DNA from: Acidobacteriota bacterium
GTDB taxonomy: Bacteria > Acidobacteriota > Terriglobia > Bryobacterales > Bryobacteraceae
NCBI GenBank assembly: GCA_018268835.1
Contig: JAFDVU010000005.1
Coordinates: forward strand, 1 to 64,000
Length of the DNA stretch: 64,000 nt
Reading direction: 5' to 3'
Part shown: in pieces, positions 8,022-15,770 of the stretch
Layout: every line of letters begins with the position of its first letter
How positions within the stretch are numbered: the stretch's first letter is position 1
Program-made: the position numbers and the translations under genes
Notes under the pieces: model-generated
Databases searched by the model: none
The model's input: the letters and a program-made list of their open reading frames with translations, nothing else
What the model was told of the DNA's origin: nothing

Positions 8022-11000
8022 ATGAAACGATTCGTCATCGCGCTGTCCATCCTCCTCTGCGCCACTCTTGCGGCCCACGCCGCCATCGTACTCAAGAACC
8101 TTCAGGTCGAGTACCGCGCCACCCCTCTGGGTATCGATGTCGCGCAGCCGCGCTTCGCCTGGCAGATGGACGCCACCGCCGGAGAGCGCGCCTGCGCGCA
8201 GAGCGCGTACCAGATCCAGGTCCGCGATCCCAAAGGCACGGTGGTCTGGGACACCGGCCGCGTCCCCGGCGCCGAATCGCTCGGCATCAAGTATGCCGGC
8301 ACTCCGCTGCAACCCGCGACCCGTTATACCTGGACCGTCACCGCGTGGGACCAGGCCTCAGCCAAACTCACCGCTACCAGTTGGTTCGAAACCGGCCTCA
8401 TGGATCCCGCTCCCGATGCCCGCGCCTGGGGTGGCGCGAAGTGGATCGGTGGCGGCAATGAAGACCTCGTCCTCTACTCGCCGTACCTGGCCATCTTCGA
8501 TGCAAAGTACTCTCTCACCATCGCGCCCGGCAGTACGCGCGCGAGCTTCGTCTATGGCGCCAACGATTCGCGCCTCATGGACAAGTACAAAAACATCTAC
8601 CAGGTCCAGAGCGCCAGGGACCAGAGCTACATCAAGCTCGAACTCGATATCTCCGGCGTCGAAGGCACGCCCGGCGGAAAGGCCAGACTCCACGTCTACC
8701 GCGCCGGATACAAAGACACCGACACTCCCACGCAGCCGCTGAAGACCTTCGACATCTCGACCGACGTCATCAACGGTGCGAACAAGAACGCCGCGCACGT
8801 CATCCAATTCAGCAGTGCGTTCGGCCAGATCGCGGTCACCATCGACGGCAGCGCCACGTTCGCCGGCGCGCCCCCGCCCCCACCCGCCGGCGGACGCGGC
8901 GGCTTCGGCGGACGCGGTGGCGCGGCCAACTCGGTCAACCTCAACCCCGTCGGATCCGGCGGCAACTACCTTGCCTTCGGCATGCTTTGCGACATGGGCT
9001 TCTCCGTGGACGCCGGCCAGCGCGCCGCCTTCAGCGACGTCGCCATCCGCAACAATCGCGCCCCCAATCACGTCCTCTTCCACGAGGACCTCGCCGCCGC
9101 CCCCTACAAGGGGATCTATGCCGATGCCGCCGCCGCCCGCTCCGGGCTCACCGTCTCCGGCGGCGCCTATGTCCTGGATGGCGGCGGCAAGGGCGCCTTC
9201 GTCGTGCGCAACCCCAGCCACAACTCCACCTCCATGCTGCGCGCCACGTTCAAGACAGCGAAGCCCATCGGCCACGCCCGCCTGTACGTCACCGCACGCG
9301 GCATCTACGAGGTCTACCTCAACGGCAGGCGTGTCGGCGGCGACCACTACAACCCCGGCCTGACGCAATACAACGTCACCCACCTCTACCAGACCTACGA
9401 TGTGACTCCGCTGCTTCGTCCCGGCGCCAACGCCATCGGCGCCATGCTCGGCGAAGGCTGGTGGAGCGGTCTGCTCAGCTTCGGCAACATCTGGAATCAC
9501 TTCGGCGACCGGCAGTCGCTGCTTGCCAAACTGGCCATCACGTACCAGGACGGCACCTCCGAGACCGTCATCACCGATCCCGCAACCTGGAAATACTACG
9601 GCAACGGTCCGGTCGTCTACAGCAGCCTCGACATGGGTGAGATCTACGATTCTTCCCGCGAGCGCGCCGTCGAAGGCTGGACCACCGCCGCCTACGTGGA
9701 CACCAAATGGAAGCCCGCCGTCGCCGTTCCGCTCGAAGGCACCACCTTCTCCGGCGCCGAAGCCGGACGCGGCGGCGTCCCCGGTCCTGCCTTCACCTGG
9801 GACAAGCTCTCCCTAATCGGCCAAATCGGCAACAACGCGCAGGTCTTCCGCATCCTCACCGCGAAGAGCGTCAAGGAAGTGCGTCCCGGCGTCTTCGTCT
9901 ACAACCTCGGCCAGAACATTGTCGGCGTCCCGCGCATCACCGTCGCCGCCGGCACTCCCGGCGCGAAGTTCACGCTGCGTTACGCCGAAATGCTCTACCC
10001 GGACCTGAAGGAGTCCGGTAAGAACGTCGGCATGATCATGACCGAGAATTACCGCGCGGCCATCAGCCAGGATGTCTACACCATGCGCGCCGGCAGCCAG
10101 GTCTTCCAACCGCGCTTCACCTCGCACGGTTTCCAGTACATCGAAATCACCGGCATCCCCAAGCCGCTTCCGCTCGAAGCCGTGCAGGGCGTCGTCATCA
10201 GCTCCGTCCACGAGTTGACCTCCGACTACAAAACCTCCAACCAGAAGGTCAACCGCCTCTGGTCCAACCTGGTCTGGTCCAACGTGGACAACTTCCTGAC
10301 CATCCCCACGGATTGTCCGCAGCGCAATGAGCGCATGGGCTGGTCCGGCGACATCAACGTGTTCTCCCGCACCGCGACCTACGTGTCCAACGCCGACCAG
10401 TTCCTCACGCGCCACATGTACGCCATGCGTGACGTGCAGACACCGGCCGGCAAATTCACCGATGTCGCGCCCGTGGGCGGAGGCTTCGGCGGCGTCCTCT
10501 GGGGCAGCGCCGGCATCGTCGTCCCGTGGGAGGCGTACCTGCAATACAAGGACACCGGCCTGCTCGAACAGCACTATCCCGCGATGGTGAAATATATCGA
10601 CTACCTGGAGACCACCATCGATCCCAAGACCGGCCTGAGCTCGGACAGCCAGCTTGGCGACTGGCTCGGTCCCCAGAATAACGCGCTCGGCACAGCCTAC
10701 CTCGTCACCGCCTATCACGCCTACGACCTCGACATCATGGCCAAAGTGGCCGGCATCCTCGGCAAGTCCGCCGACGCCGCGCGCTTCCAGGCCATGTACG
10801 AAAAACGCAAGGCGTACTTCAACTCGACCTTCGTCAACGGCGAAAAGAAGACCCTGGCCACTGGTGGTGGACGCGGCGGACCTGGCCGGGGCGCGACCGC
10901 CGAGCCGCCGCAATTCCGCCTCGCCGACACGCAGACCTCTTACGCGGTGGGCCTCGGCATGGGTCTGTTCAACCCGGCGGACGTCCCGCAGATGGCGAAG

Positions 11001-11657
11001 AATCTCGCCGCCGCCGTCATCCGCGAAAACAAGGACGACGACGGTTCCATGCGCCCGCCCTACTCGCTGATGACCGGGTTCATCGGCACCGCGTGGATCA
11101 GCAAGGCGCTCTCCGACCACGGTCTCAGCGAGGTCGCCTACCGCCTGCTGCTCAACGACCAATACCCGTCGTGGCTCTACGCGATCGATCAGGGCGCCAC
11201 CTCCATCTGGGAGCGGCTCAACGGCTACACGGTGGAGAACGGCTTCGGTGGCAACAACAGCATGAACTCGTTCAACCACTACTCCTTCGGCGCGGTCGGC
11301 CAGTGGATGATGGCGTATTCGCTCGGAATTCAGCGCGAGGAGCCGGGGTTCCGGAAATTCATCCTGCAGCCCGAGCCCGACCCCACCGGCGGCATCGCAT
11401 CGGCCGAGGGCCACTACGATTCCATGTACGGCCGCATCGCGAGCGCGTGGAAGGTGACCGGCAAGACGTTGACCTACCAGGCCACCGTCCCGGCCAATAC
11501 TACGGCGACGCTCTATCTCCCGGCAAGCGGCGCCGCCGGTGTAACAGAAAGTGGGACCCCCGCCGGTGAGTCAAAGGGAGTAACGTTCCTCAAATACGAA
11601 AACGGAAAAGCGATCTACACCCTGAAGTCCGGCACCTACACCTTCACGGCAAAGTAA
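8022..11657 (+). CDS. Glycoside hydrolase family 78 alpha-L-rhamnosidase
   Basis: The 1211-residue secreted enzyme starts with a signal peptide (MKRFVIALSILLCATLAAHA) followed by the N-terminal fibronectin-like domain of the family (LKNLQVEYRATPLGIDV). An extra beta-rich region at about 150-340 interrupts the usual layout and carries a Gly-Arg insertion near 285-304. The carbohydrate-binding jelly-roll domain follows. The (alpha/alpha)6 catalytic domain contains TDCPQRNERMGWSGD, GDWLGP and GATSIWERLNGYT, the acidic clusters that hold the acid/base residues in GH78. A second GGRGG insertion lies near 948-963. It is longer than the usual 900-1000 residues because of these insertions. It starts 24 bases after the GH3 stop and likely shares its transcript. 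The role is removal of terminal rhamnose from pectin (RG-I) or plant glycosides. Confidence 0.92.
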   Translation: MKRFVIALSILLCATLAAHAAIVLKNLQVEYRATPLGIDVAQPRFAWQMDATAGERACAQSAYQIQVRDPKGTVVWDTGRVPGAESLGIKYAGTPLQPATRYTWTVTAWDQASAKLTATSWFETGLMDPAPDARAWGGAKWIGGGNEDLVLYSPYLAIFDAKYSLTIAPGSTRASFVYGANDSRLMDKYKNIYQVQSARDQSYIKLELDISGVEGTPGGKARLHVYRAGYKDTDTPTQPLKTFDISTDVINGANKNAAHVIQFSSAFGQIAVTIDGSATFAGAPPPPPAGGRGGFGGRGGAANSVNLNPVGSGGNYLAFGMLCDMGFSVDAGQRAAFSDVAIRNNRAPNHVLFHEDLAAAPYKGIYADAAAARSGLTVSGGAYVLDGGGKGAFVVRNPSHNSTSMLRATFKTAKPIGHARLYVTARGIYEVYLNGRRVGGDHYNPGLTQYNVTHLYQTYDVTPLLRPGANAIGAMLGEGWWSGLLSFGNIWNHFGDRQSLLAKLAITYQDGTSETVITDPATWKYYGNGPVVYSSLDMGEIYDSSRERAVEGWTTAAYVDTKWKPAVAVPLEGTTFSGAEAGRGGVPGPAFTWDKLSLIGQIGNNAQVFRILTAKSVKEVRPGVFVYNLGQNIVGVPRITVAAGTPGAKFTLRYAEMLYPDLKESGKNVGMIMTENYRAAISQDVYTMRAGSQVFQPRFTSHGFQYIEITGIPKPLPLEAVQGVVISSVHELTSDYKTSNQKVNRLWSNLVWSNVDNFLTIPTDCPQRNERMGWSGDINVFSRTATYVSNADQFLTRHMYAMRDVQTPAGKFTDVAPVGGGFGGVLWGSAGIVVPWEAYLQYKDTGLLEQHYPAMVKYIDYLETTIDPKTGLSSDSQLGDWLGPQNNALGTAYLVTAYHAYDLDIMAKVAGILGKSADAARFQAMYEKRKAYFNSTFVNGEKKTLATGGGRGGPGRGATAEPPQFRLADTQTSYAVGLGMGLFNPADVPQMAKNLAAAVIRENKDDDGSMRPPYSLMTGFIGTAWISKALSDHGLSEVAYRLLLNDQYPSWLYAIDQGATSIWERLNGYTVENGFGGNNSMNSFNHYSFGAVGQWMMAYSLGIQREEPGFRKFILQPEPDPTGGIASAEGHYDSMYGRIASAWKVTGKTLTYQATVPANTTATLYLPASGAAGVTESGTPAGESKGVTFLKYENGKAIYTLKSGTYTFTAK

Positions 11658-11658
11658 T

Positions 11659-11696
11659 GTCGGCCTCCGGCCGGCAAAGGCGAGCGTCAGCTCGCC
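11659..11696 (+). terminator. Tandem hairpins after the rhamnosidase gene
   Basis: Two stem-loops follow the stop codon. GTCGGCC/GGCCGGC with a TCC loop (one G-U pair) is at 11659-11675. The perfect 7-bp GGCGAGC/GCTCGCC with a GTCA loop is at 11679-11696. They resemble the paired hairpins at 5830-5885. There is no U-tract. Confidence 0.45.
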
Positions 11697-11833
11697 CGCG
11701 CCGGGGGGTGGCTGCGGATGCGTCTCGCCCGAGCCAATCGACCCGGTGGGCGGTAGTCAGCCAAGTGTCGGTCGAGTGCGTTCGCCGGAAGCTGGCCGAC
11801 TTCCCGTTCCTAGTCCTCGAACATCTCTCTGGG

Positions 11834-11847
11834 TGTACAATTGTACA
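11834..11847 (+). promoter_or_regulatory. Perfect 14-bp palindrome overlapping a -10 box (probable BrnA operator)
   Basis: TGTACAATTGTACA is a perfect inverted repeat three bases before the brnT GTG start. It contains TACAAT (11836-11841), a good -10 hexamer, so a repressor bound here would block the promoter. BrnA antitoxins are known to autorepress their operon; that this palindrome is the site is my inference. Confidence 0.65.
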
Positions 11848-11850
11848 TAC

Positions 11851-12135
11851 GTGCTGACAGAATGGGATCCCGGCAAAGCGCGGCTGAATGTTAGGAAACA
11901 CGGCATTTCCTTTGCCGATGCCGTGGCTTCGCTCGAAGATGAGGGAGCGCTGACAATGCGAGATCCCTTCTCTGACGACGAAGAGCGTTGGGTGACGATG
12001 GGTCGTGACGTCTTGGGCCGCGTGCTCGTTGTCGTCTACACTTGGCGCGGTGAGAGTGTGCGCCTGATTTCGGCACGGAAGGCGACGGCGCGTGAACGCC
12101 GGAGATACGAGGATGTAAATGAAACGCGAATATGA
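11851..12135 (+). CDS. brnT: BrnT family toxin (RelE-like fold ribonuclease)
   Basis: The 94-residue toxin of the type II BrnT/BrnA system starts with the typical TEWDPGKARLNVRKHGISF and ends with the family block VRLISARKATARERRRYE. Characterised homologues are RelE-fold ribonucleases that stop translation. The frame is open further upstream to an ATG at 11746, but that extension does not look like BrnT. The GTG at 11851 fits the homologue N-terminus and lies just 9 bases after a TACAAT -10 box, so the mRNA would be leaderless or nearly so. The gene overlaps brnA by 17 bases. Composition is less GC-rich than the flanking hydrolase genes, which suggests an acquired module. Confidence 0.9.
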   Translation: MLTEWDPGKARLNVRKHGISFADAVASLEDEGALTMRDPFSDDEERWVTMGRDVLGRVLVVVYTWRGESVRLISARKATARERRRYEDVNETRI

Positions 12136-12373
12136 TTTTTCAAAAGCGAAGCGCGGGCCGGTAATCCCGGTTCCCAAGGGAAAAACGCGAATCACCATCC
12201 GGCTAGACGAGGACGTGATCACCTGGTTCCGGACTCGGGTAGAGAAGGCGGGCGGCGGCAACTACCAAAGTCTCATCAACGATGCCTTACGGCAGCACAT
12301 CGCCCAGGCGCGCGAACCGCTGGAGGAAACGCTTCGACGAGTAGTCCGGGAGGAAATCAGGCGGGCGAGTTAA
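12119..12373 (+). CDS. brnA: BrnA family antitoxin (ribbon-helix-helix)
   Basis: The 84-residue protein has the hallmark N-terminus MKREYDFSKAKRGPV, which in this family wraps the toxin. A ribbon-helix-helix DNA-binding part follows (TRITIRLDEDVITWFR, then GGGNYQSLINDALRQ). It should neutralise BrnT and, as a dimer, bind the operon promoter; the palindrome at 11834-11847 is the obvious target. The ATG lies inside the end of brnT, so translation is coupled. The toxin-first order is the usual one for this family. Confidence 0.92.
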   Translation: MKREYDFSKAKRGPVIPVPKGKTRITIRLDEDVITWFRTRVEKAGGGNYQSLINDALRQHIAQAREPLEETLRRVVREEIRRAS

Positions 12374-12591
12374 TGAGTCTTCGGACCAGTGCAGTCAGCG
12401 TTCAATGTCCGATGCCGACTTATCGGGAGTAATCCGGTCCAAAGTCTGAACGGCATTCTGCTCACAACCCCGCGGCCAGATTCCCGAACGGGACTTGGAA
12501 ACAGCTCCTCGGGCCTGGGCATTTCGGTCTACCTTGGCGCTCTCAAATTCGGCCGAAAAGCGTGAGCCAATCTGTGATGTACTGAGTATTC

Positions 12592-13488
12592 ATGTGGCCG
12601 GAATCGGACATAAAGTACGATCACACCGCTTTGAGCGGAGCGAGACCAGAGGAACAGATGAGGATCATGGAGGCCTGGTTTCGGGCTCGTTACGAAGACC
12701 CCGCCTTCCGCACTCCGTACGAGTCCGCTGAGGGCGGATATATTTGGATCTCAGGCGGCCCATACGATGCAAGAGAACAACTCGAAGTGGAATTCGGAGG
12801 CACCGTTCCCGACGAGGTGATCGGACAATTGGCCGAGAAACTGAACGGCGAGTCCCTGGAGTGGGCACCTGTTCCTAGCCCAGACGACTACGACCTTGAG
12901 CTCTACGATGCGGTTCGCGAGAACGACAGAGAGACGGCAACTCTGGGGGATGCCTTGAACGCAATATCCAGCCTGCTCACCGTAAACATTGCCGGCCCTG
13001 AAGTGTACGTCCATCGAAGGCTGCTGTTTGCGAACGTCATCGCCGCGATTGAGACATTCCTCTCCGATACATTCATCAATCGTGTAATGGGGAACGACAT
13101 ACTGTTCCAACGCTACCTCGATACCGAAAAGGCATTTCAGGAGCGGAAGTGCCCACTGAAGGATGCACTGCGCATGGCCGCTGAGATCAAGGCTGTCGCG
13201 GCTAAGGAACTCATCGAGATGGTATGGCACAATATCGCCAAGGTGAAGACACTGTACGCCGATGTTCTCCATATTGACCTCGGCGACATAGGGCCCCTAG
13301 CAAAGGCAATCAACATCCGGCACGATATAGTGCATCGGAACGGACGGCAGAAGGACGGTACTGAACGGGAAATTTCGGCCACCGAGATCACCGACTTGAT
13401 CGGTCTTGCGCGAGGCCTCGCAATCAGAATTGACATGGCGCTCAATCCGTCCCCAGTTATCGAAGATCCTGAAGGCGCACCATTTTAG
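12592..13488 (+). CDS. HEPN domain protein with HEPN/RES-type N-terminal domain
   Basis: The 298-residue protein is cytoplasmic with no signal or membrane segment. Residues about 10-90 (including YESAEGGYIW, GGPYDAREQLEVEFGG and VPDEVIGQLAEKL) resemble the short domain found before HEPN and RES domains. The remainder is helical and carries INIRHDIVHRNGR. Its Arg243-x4-His248 fits the R-x4-6-H active-site signature of HEPN ribonucleases. HEPN RNases are common effectors in toxin-antitoxin and abortive infection systems, and brnTA lies just upstream. An inner ATG at 12658 is a less likely start because the conserved N-terminal part would be cut. No cognate nucleotidyltransferase or antitoxin is adjacent. 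Confidence 0.7.
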   Translation: MWPESDIKYDHTALSGARPEEQMRIMEAWFRARYEDPAFRTPYESAEGGYIWISGGPYDAREQLEVEFGGTVPDEVIGQLAEKLNGESLEWAPVPSPDDYDLELYDAVRENDRETATLGDALNAISSLLTVNIAGPEVYVHRRLLFANVIAAIETFLSDTFINRVMGNDILFQRYLDTEKAFQERKCPLKDALRMAAEIKAVAAKELIEMVWHNIAKVKTLYADVLHIDLGDIGPLAKAINIRHDIVHRNGRQKDGTEREISATEITDLIGLARGLAIRIDMALNPSPVIEDPEGAPF

Positions 13489-13552
13489 ATATCGGGGCAA
13501 AACGGGCGAAAACGGGACAGACGCATCTTCCAATTCGGTGGCTGGCTGCGAA

Positions 13553-13572
13553 CCCCCCGCGGTTTTGGGGGG
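13553..13572. terminator. C6/G6 hairpin between convergent genes
   Basis: CCCCCC and GGGGGG can pair around the 8-base loop GCGGTTTT in the 163-base gap between the HEPN gene (plus) and the Gp37-like gene (minus). It could end transcription from either side. No U-tract is seen. Confidence 0.35.
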
Positions 13573-13651
13573 CGTTGCCCGTCACCGAATTACCATTCAG
13601 GAACGACCATCGTGTGGCCGCAACGCGGAGACATTCTGCAGAGCAGCCCTT

Positions 13652-14374
13652 CTACAGGACAACCAACGGCAGCGGCATTTGGTCCCATGTGCGTCCGTCC
13701 AGCGTCCTGCCGGCCTTCTTCTTGTTTACGCCACCCCACTGCTTAAAGAAAAACTGGACGCCGCCAAGGCGGCACTGATCGCGAATGTTGCGGACCCATT
13801 CCGGCGCCATAGGTCTGGCGCCAGGTCCGGATTCGCCGCCGACGATTAACCAGTCGATGCCCCGAAGATTGATCTTGCGAAGCGGCCCAAGAAGTGGTTC
13901 GAGGGACAGAAATTTAACGTAAGCATCGGTCCGGCGCAGATGGTCAATGCGCATGGCGTAATCCTCGTTTTCGACGCTGACGCCCATCCAGATCTGAGGC
14001 TCCCAGTTGAGCATCTTGCTCAGATCCAGTAGACGCTCTGAGCGCTTTGTGAGCACTTGGTATTGATGCCAGTGCGCCCTCCGCATGATATCGAAAACAT
14101 CGCGGATATACCGGACCGGAACATCCTCATGAAACAGGTCGCTCATGGAATTTACGAAGATGCGCTTTGGCGACTTCCATTTCAGCGGTAGTTCGAGCAT
14201 CTGCGGTTGCAGCGTTACGTCGAAGCCGTTACGGTAATTCGCCTGGCCCATGGCCTGCAGTCGGTTGGCGAGCCGCTCGGCATAGCAGTGTTTGCAGCCC
14301 GGGCTGATCTTCGTGCAACCCGTCACCGGATTCCACGTTGCGTCCGTCCACTCGATATGTGAGTTCGTCGCCAT
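13652..14374 (-). CDS. Phage Gp37/Gp68-like (DUF5131) three-Cys protein
   Basis: The 240-residue protein belongs to the Gp37/Gp68 family. Near the N-terminus it has [14 protein letters not shown], then Cys20, Cys27 and Cys30 (C-x6-C-x2-C, with [16 protein letters not shown]). Further blocks are [49 protein letters not shown] and FFFKQWGG. The Cys triad and the barrel-like order of strands recall radical SAM enzymes, though the spacing is not the classical CxxxCxxC. The gene starts 11 bases after tcmP ends, as one operon. Partners of this kind recur together in genomes and phages, but no reaction has been established to my knowledge. The best inference is nucleic acid or metabolite modification, possibly in phage defence. 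Confidence 0.85.
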   Translation of the reverse strand: MATNSHIEWTDATWNPVTGCTKISPGCKHCYAERLANRLQAMGQANYRNGFDVTLQPQMLELPLKWKSPKRIFVNSMSDLFHEDVPVRYIRDVFDIMRRAHWHQYQVLTKRSERLLDLSKMLNWEPQIWMGVSVENEDYAMRIDHLRRTDAYVKFLSLEPLLGPLRKINLRGIDWLIVGGESGPGARPMAPEWVRNIRDQCRLGGVQFFFKQWGGVNKKKAGRTLDGRTWDQMPLPLVVL

Positions 14375-14385
14375 CTCTTCACAGT

Positions 14386-15216
14386 CTATCGTTGCCGGTA
14401 CTTGTTGAAGATGTCGTCAACGATGTTCGCTGCAACCGGCTTTTGGGAGGCGAAATACAAATAGTAGATGACGGATTTGGTTTTCGTCGTCATCGGCATG
14501 GGCCTGGACACGAACTTGAAGCCCGCTTTGGTTTTCAACCGCTCGCGCCATGCCGCTTCGAACTGCTCATTCGAAACCTTTTCAGGGTCGCCGAACAGGT
14601 TGCCGGAACTGTCGAAGGCTGCGGCTTCCCATGTGTCGTCGCCCCATAGGCGGGTTAGCTGGTCGATTTTGCTCTGCACCGCCTTGTCGCGGTTCCTGCG
14701 GAGAGCGTTCCGGTTGATATCCATAATCATGAAGTTCAGGAAGACCTCAATTGATCCGGACCTACCGGCAGCCTCAATGACCTCCCATTTCAGATTAATG
14801 TTGTACGGATCCAGCAGGCAAAGGGCGCGGCGGTAATCGCTGTACTTCGCGCGCGGAAACACCTTCTGGATCAGAGCGTCGTTGCAGTCGGCGCTTTCGA
14901 TGAAAACATCGTCCCGTTCACCGATTAGACTCCTGAGTTGCTCTGCTCTGCGCGGGTTGGCATCGATGAAGTGGTACTCCGAAAACGGTGGATTCGTGTT
15001 GACTGCGATGAGTGGACTTCCCTCCACGATCTCGCCAGTCGCTCTAGAGAGATGAAGGCCAGGGCCCGCATACGCGTCGATGTACAGCCATTTCAGGCTG
15101 GGAATCTTCTGGCGCCGCTGGGCGTCGAGGATGGTGGAATAGGCAGAGGCGTATTCCCTGATGATGGCCAGCTTCACCTCGGACCATATGCCGATCTCGT
15201 CGTAATCGACCGCCAC
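14386..15216 (-). CDS. tcmP: Three-Cys-motif partner protein TcmP
   Basis: The 276-residue protein has the TcmP N-terminus ([17 protein letters not shown]). Methyltransferase-like Rossmann signatures follow: [10 protein letters not shown] at about 44-53 (motif I position) and [14 protein letters not shown] at 131-144 (motif IV position). Next come [12 protein letters not shown] and a helical C-terminus. TcmP is named for its constant neighbour, a protein with an N-terminal three-Cys motif, which is exactly the gene 11 bases downstream. SAM-dependent methyl or related group transfer is suggested by the motifs but unproven. The ATG at 15216 gives the family length. Lower GC than the flanks and the neighbouring toxin-antitoxin genes mark an accessory island. 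Confidence 0.87.
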   Translation of the reverse strand: MAVDYDEIGIWSEVKLAIIREYASAYSTILDAQRRQKIPSLKWLYIDAYAGPGLHLSRATGEIVEGSPLIAVNTNPPFSEYHFIDANPRRAEQLRSLIGERDDVFIESADCNDALIQKVFPRAKYSDYRRALCLLDPYNINLKWEVIEAAGRSGSIEVFLNFMIMDINRNALRRNRDKAVQSKIDQLTRLWGDDTWEAAAFDSSGNLFGDPEKVSNEQFEAAWRERLKTKAGFKFVSRPMPMTTKTKSVIYYLYFASQKPVAANIVDDIFNKYRQR

Positions 15217-15419
15217 AACAGAACTCTAGCAGAATGTTTGGGCTACGGCCACTGACCGGTCCCCGGAACGGATTACTCCCGTGAAACGCGCTAGCTTCCG
15301 GAGGAAATCTTCGACCCGCCGCTCGCCAGTACCCGGGAGATCTCACGCGGCGGCCCTTTCCGGAGCCGCACCGCCGTTCCTGCCGCAGAACGATGCACTT
15401 TGCGGCGTACTGATGCTGT

Positions 15420-15731
15420 ATGCCGCATACGAAAGTGCCGAAGCGGAAGCCACTGGTCCGCCATCCGAGGAAAAAACTTGACCGCAAACCGGAAGCCCGA
15501 CATACGGTCGCTCTTCCGTCGCTGGTCGCCAGCCAGGTGGAACGGTATGCGGAGACTGCCGGCGCCAGTATGAGCAAGGCGATAGCCGCATTCGTACGGT
15601 TCGGTCTCCAGAGCCAGGCGGACCGGAAGCGCGAGTTCTTCAAAAGACTCAAGGAGAATCTTGGCGACGATGATCCCGCCGATCAGGATCGGTTAGTGGA
15701 CGAGTTCCGCGCGTTGATCCTGGGTCGCTGA
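15420..15731 (+). CDS. Small ribbon-helix-helix-like protein
   Basis: The 103-residue protein has a basic N-terminus (HTKVPKRKPLVRHPRKK). A segment resembling a ribbon-helix-helix fold follows (RHTVALPSLVASQVERYA, then GASMSKAIAAFVRFGL), with an acidic helical tail. This layout suits a DNA-binding antitoxin or small repressor. No toxin-like partner is adjacent on the same strand. The start has no clear Shine-Dalgarno site. It could be a regulator of the divergent tcmP operon, 203 bases away. The fold call is from pattern only and the function is unknown. Confidence 0.5.
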   Translation: MPHTKVPKRKPLVRHPRKKLDRKPEARHTVALPSLVASQVERYAETAGASMSKAIAAFVRFGLQSQADRKREFFKRLKENLGDDDPADQDRLVDEFRALILGR

Positions 15732-15770
15732 GCCATGCCGGCGAAGCCTCGAGCACTCTTCTGGTGCCCC

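Larger units (their letters stand above)
5245..10879 (+). repeat. Dispersed 14-bp repeat encoding GGRGG
   Basis: The word GGCGGACGCGGCGG occurs exactly at 5245, 6282, 6555 and 8889, and with one mismatch at 9762 and 10866. All six copies lie in the same reading frame and give Gly-Gly-Arg-Gly-Gly (Ala at the first position in the 9762 copy). They fall in low-complexity insertions of three neighbouring exported enzymes. Confidence 0.85.

Noticed and set aside
5245-10879. GGCGGACGCGGCGG repeats as a CRISPR array
   Set aside because: The copies are far apart, inside genes and in one reading frame; there are no regular spacers.
11746-11850. Upstream ATG extension of brnT
   Set aside because: The added 35 residues do not resemble BrnT and the stretch contains the promoter and palindrome.
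12495-12731. Open frame of 78 codons before the HEPN gene
   Set aside because: Overlaps the HEPN start in another frame, with no ribosome-binding site and no recognisable motif.
13406-13849. Plus-strand frame of 147 codons across the end of the HEPN and Gp37-like genes
   Set aside because: Crosses the ends of two convergent, well-supported genes and has no domain signature.
13652-14374. Gp37/Gp68-like protein as a canonical radical SAM enzyme
   Set aside because: The Cys spacing is C-x6-C-x2-C, not C-x3-C-x2-C, so only a resemblance is stated.
15281-15481. Small open frames in the gap between tcmP and the RHH-like gene
   Set aside because: No ribosome-binding site or protein-like composition; they appear to be chance open frames.
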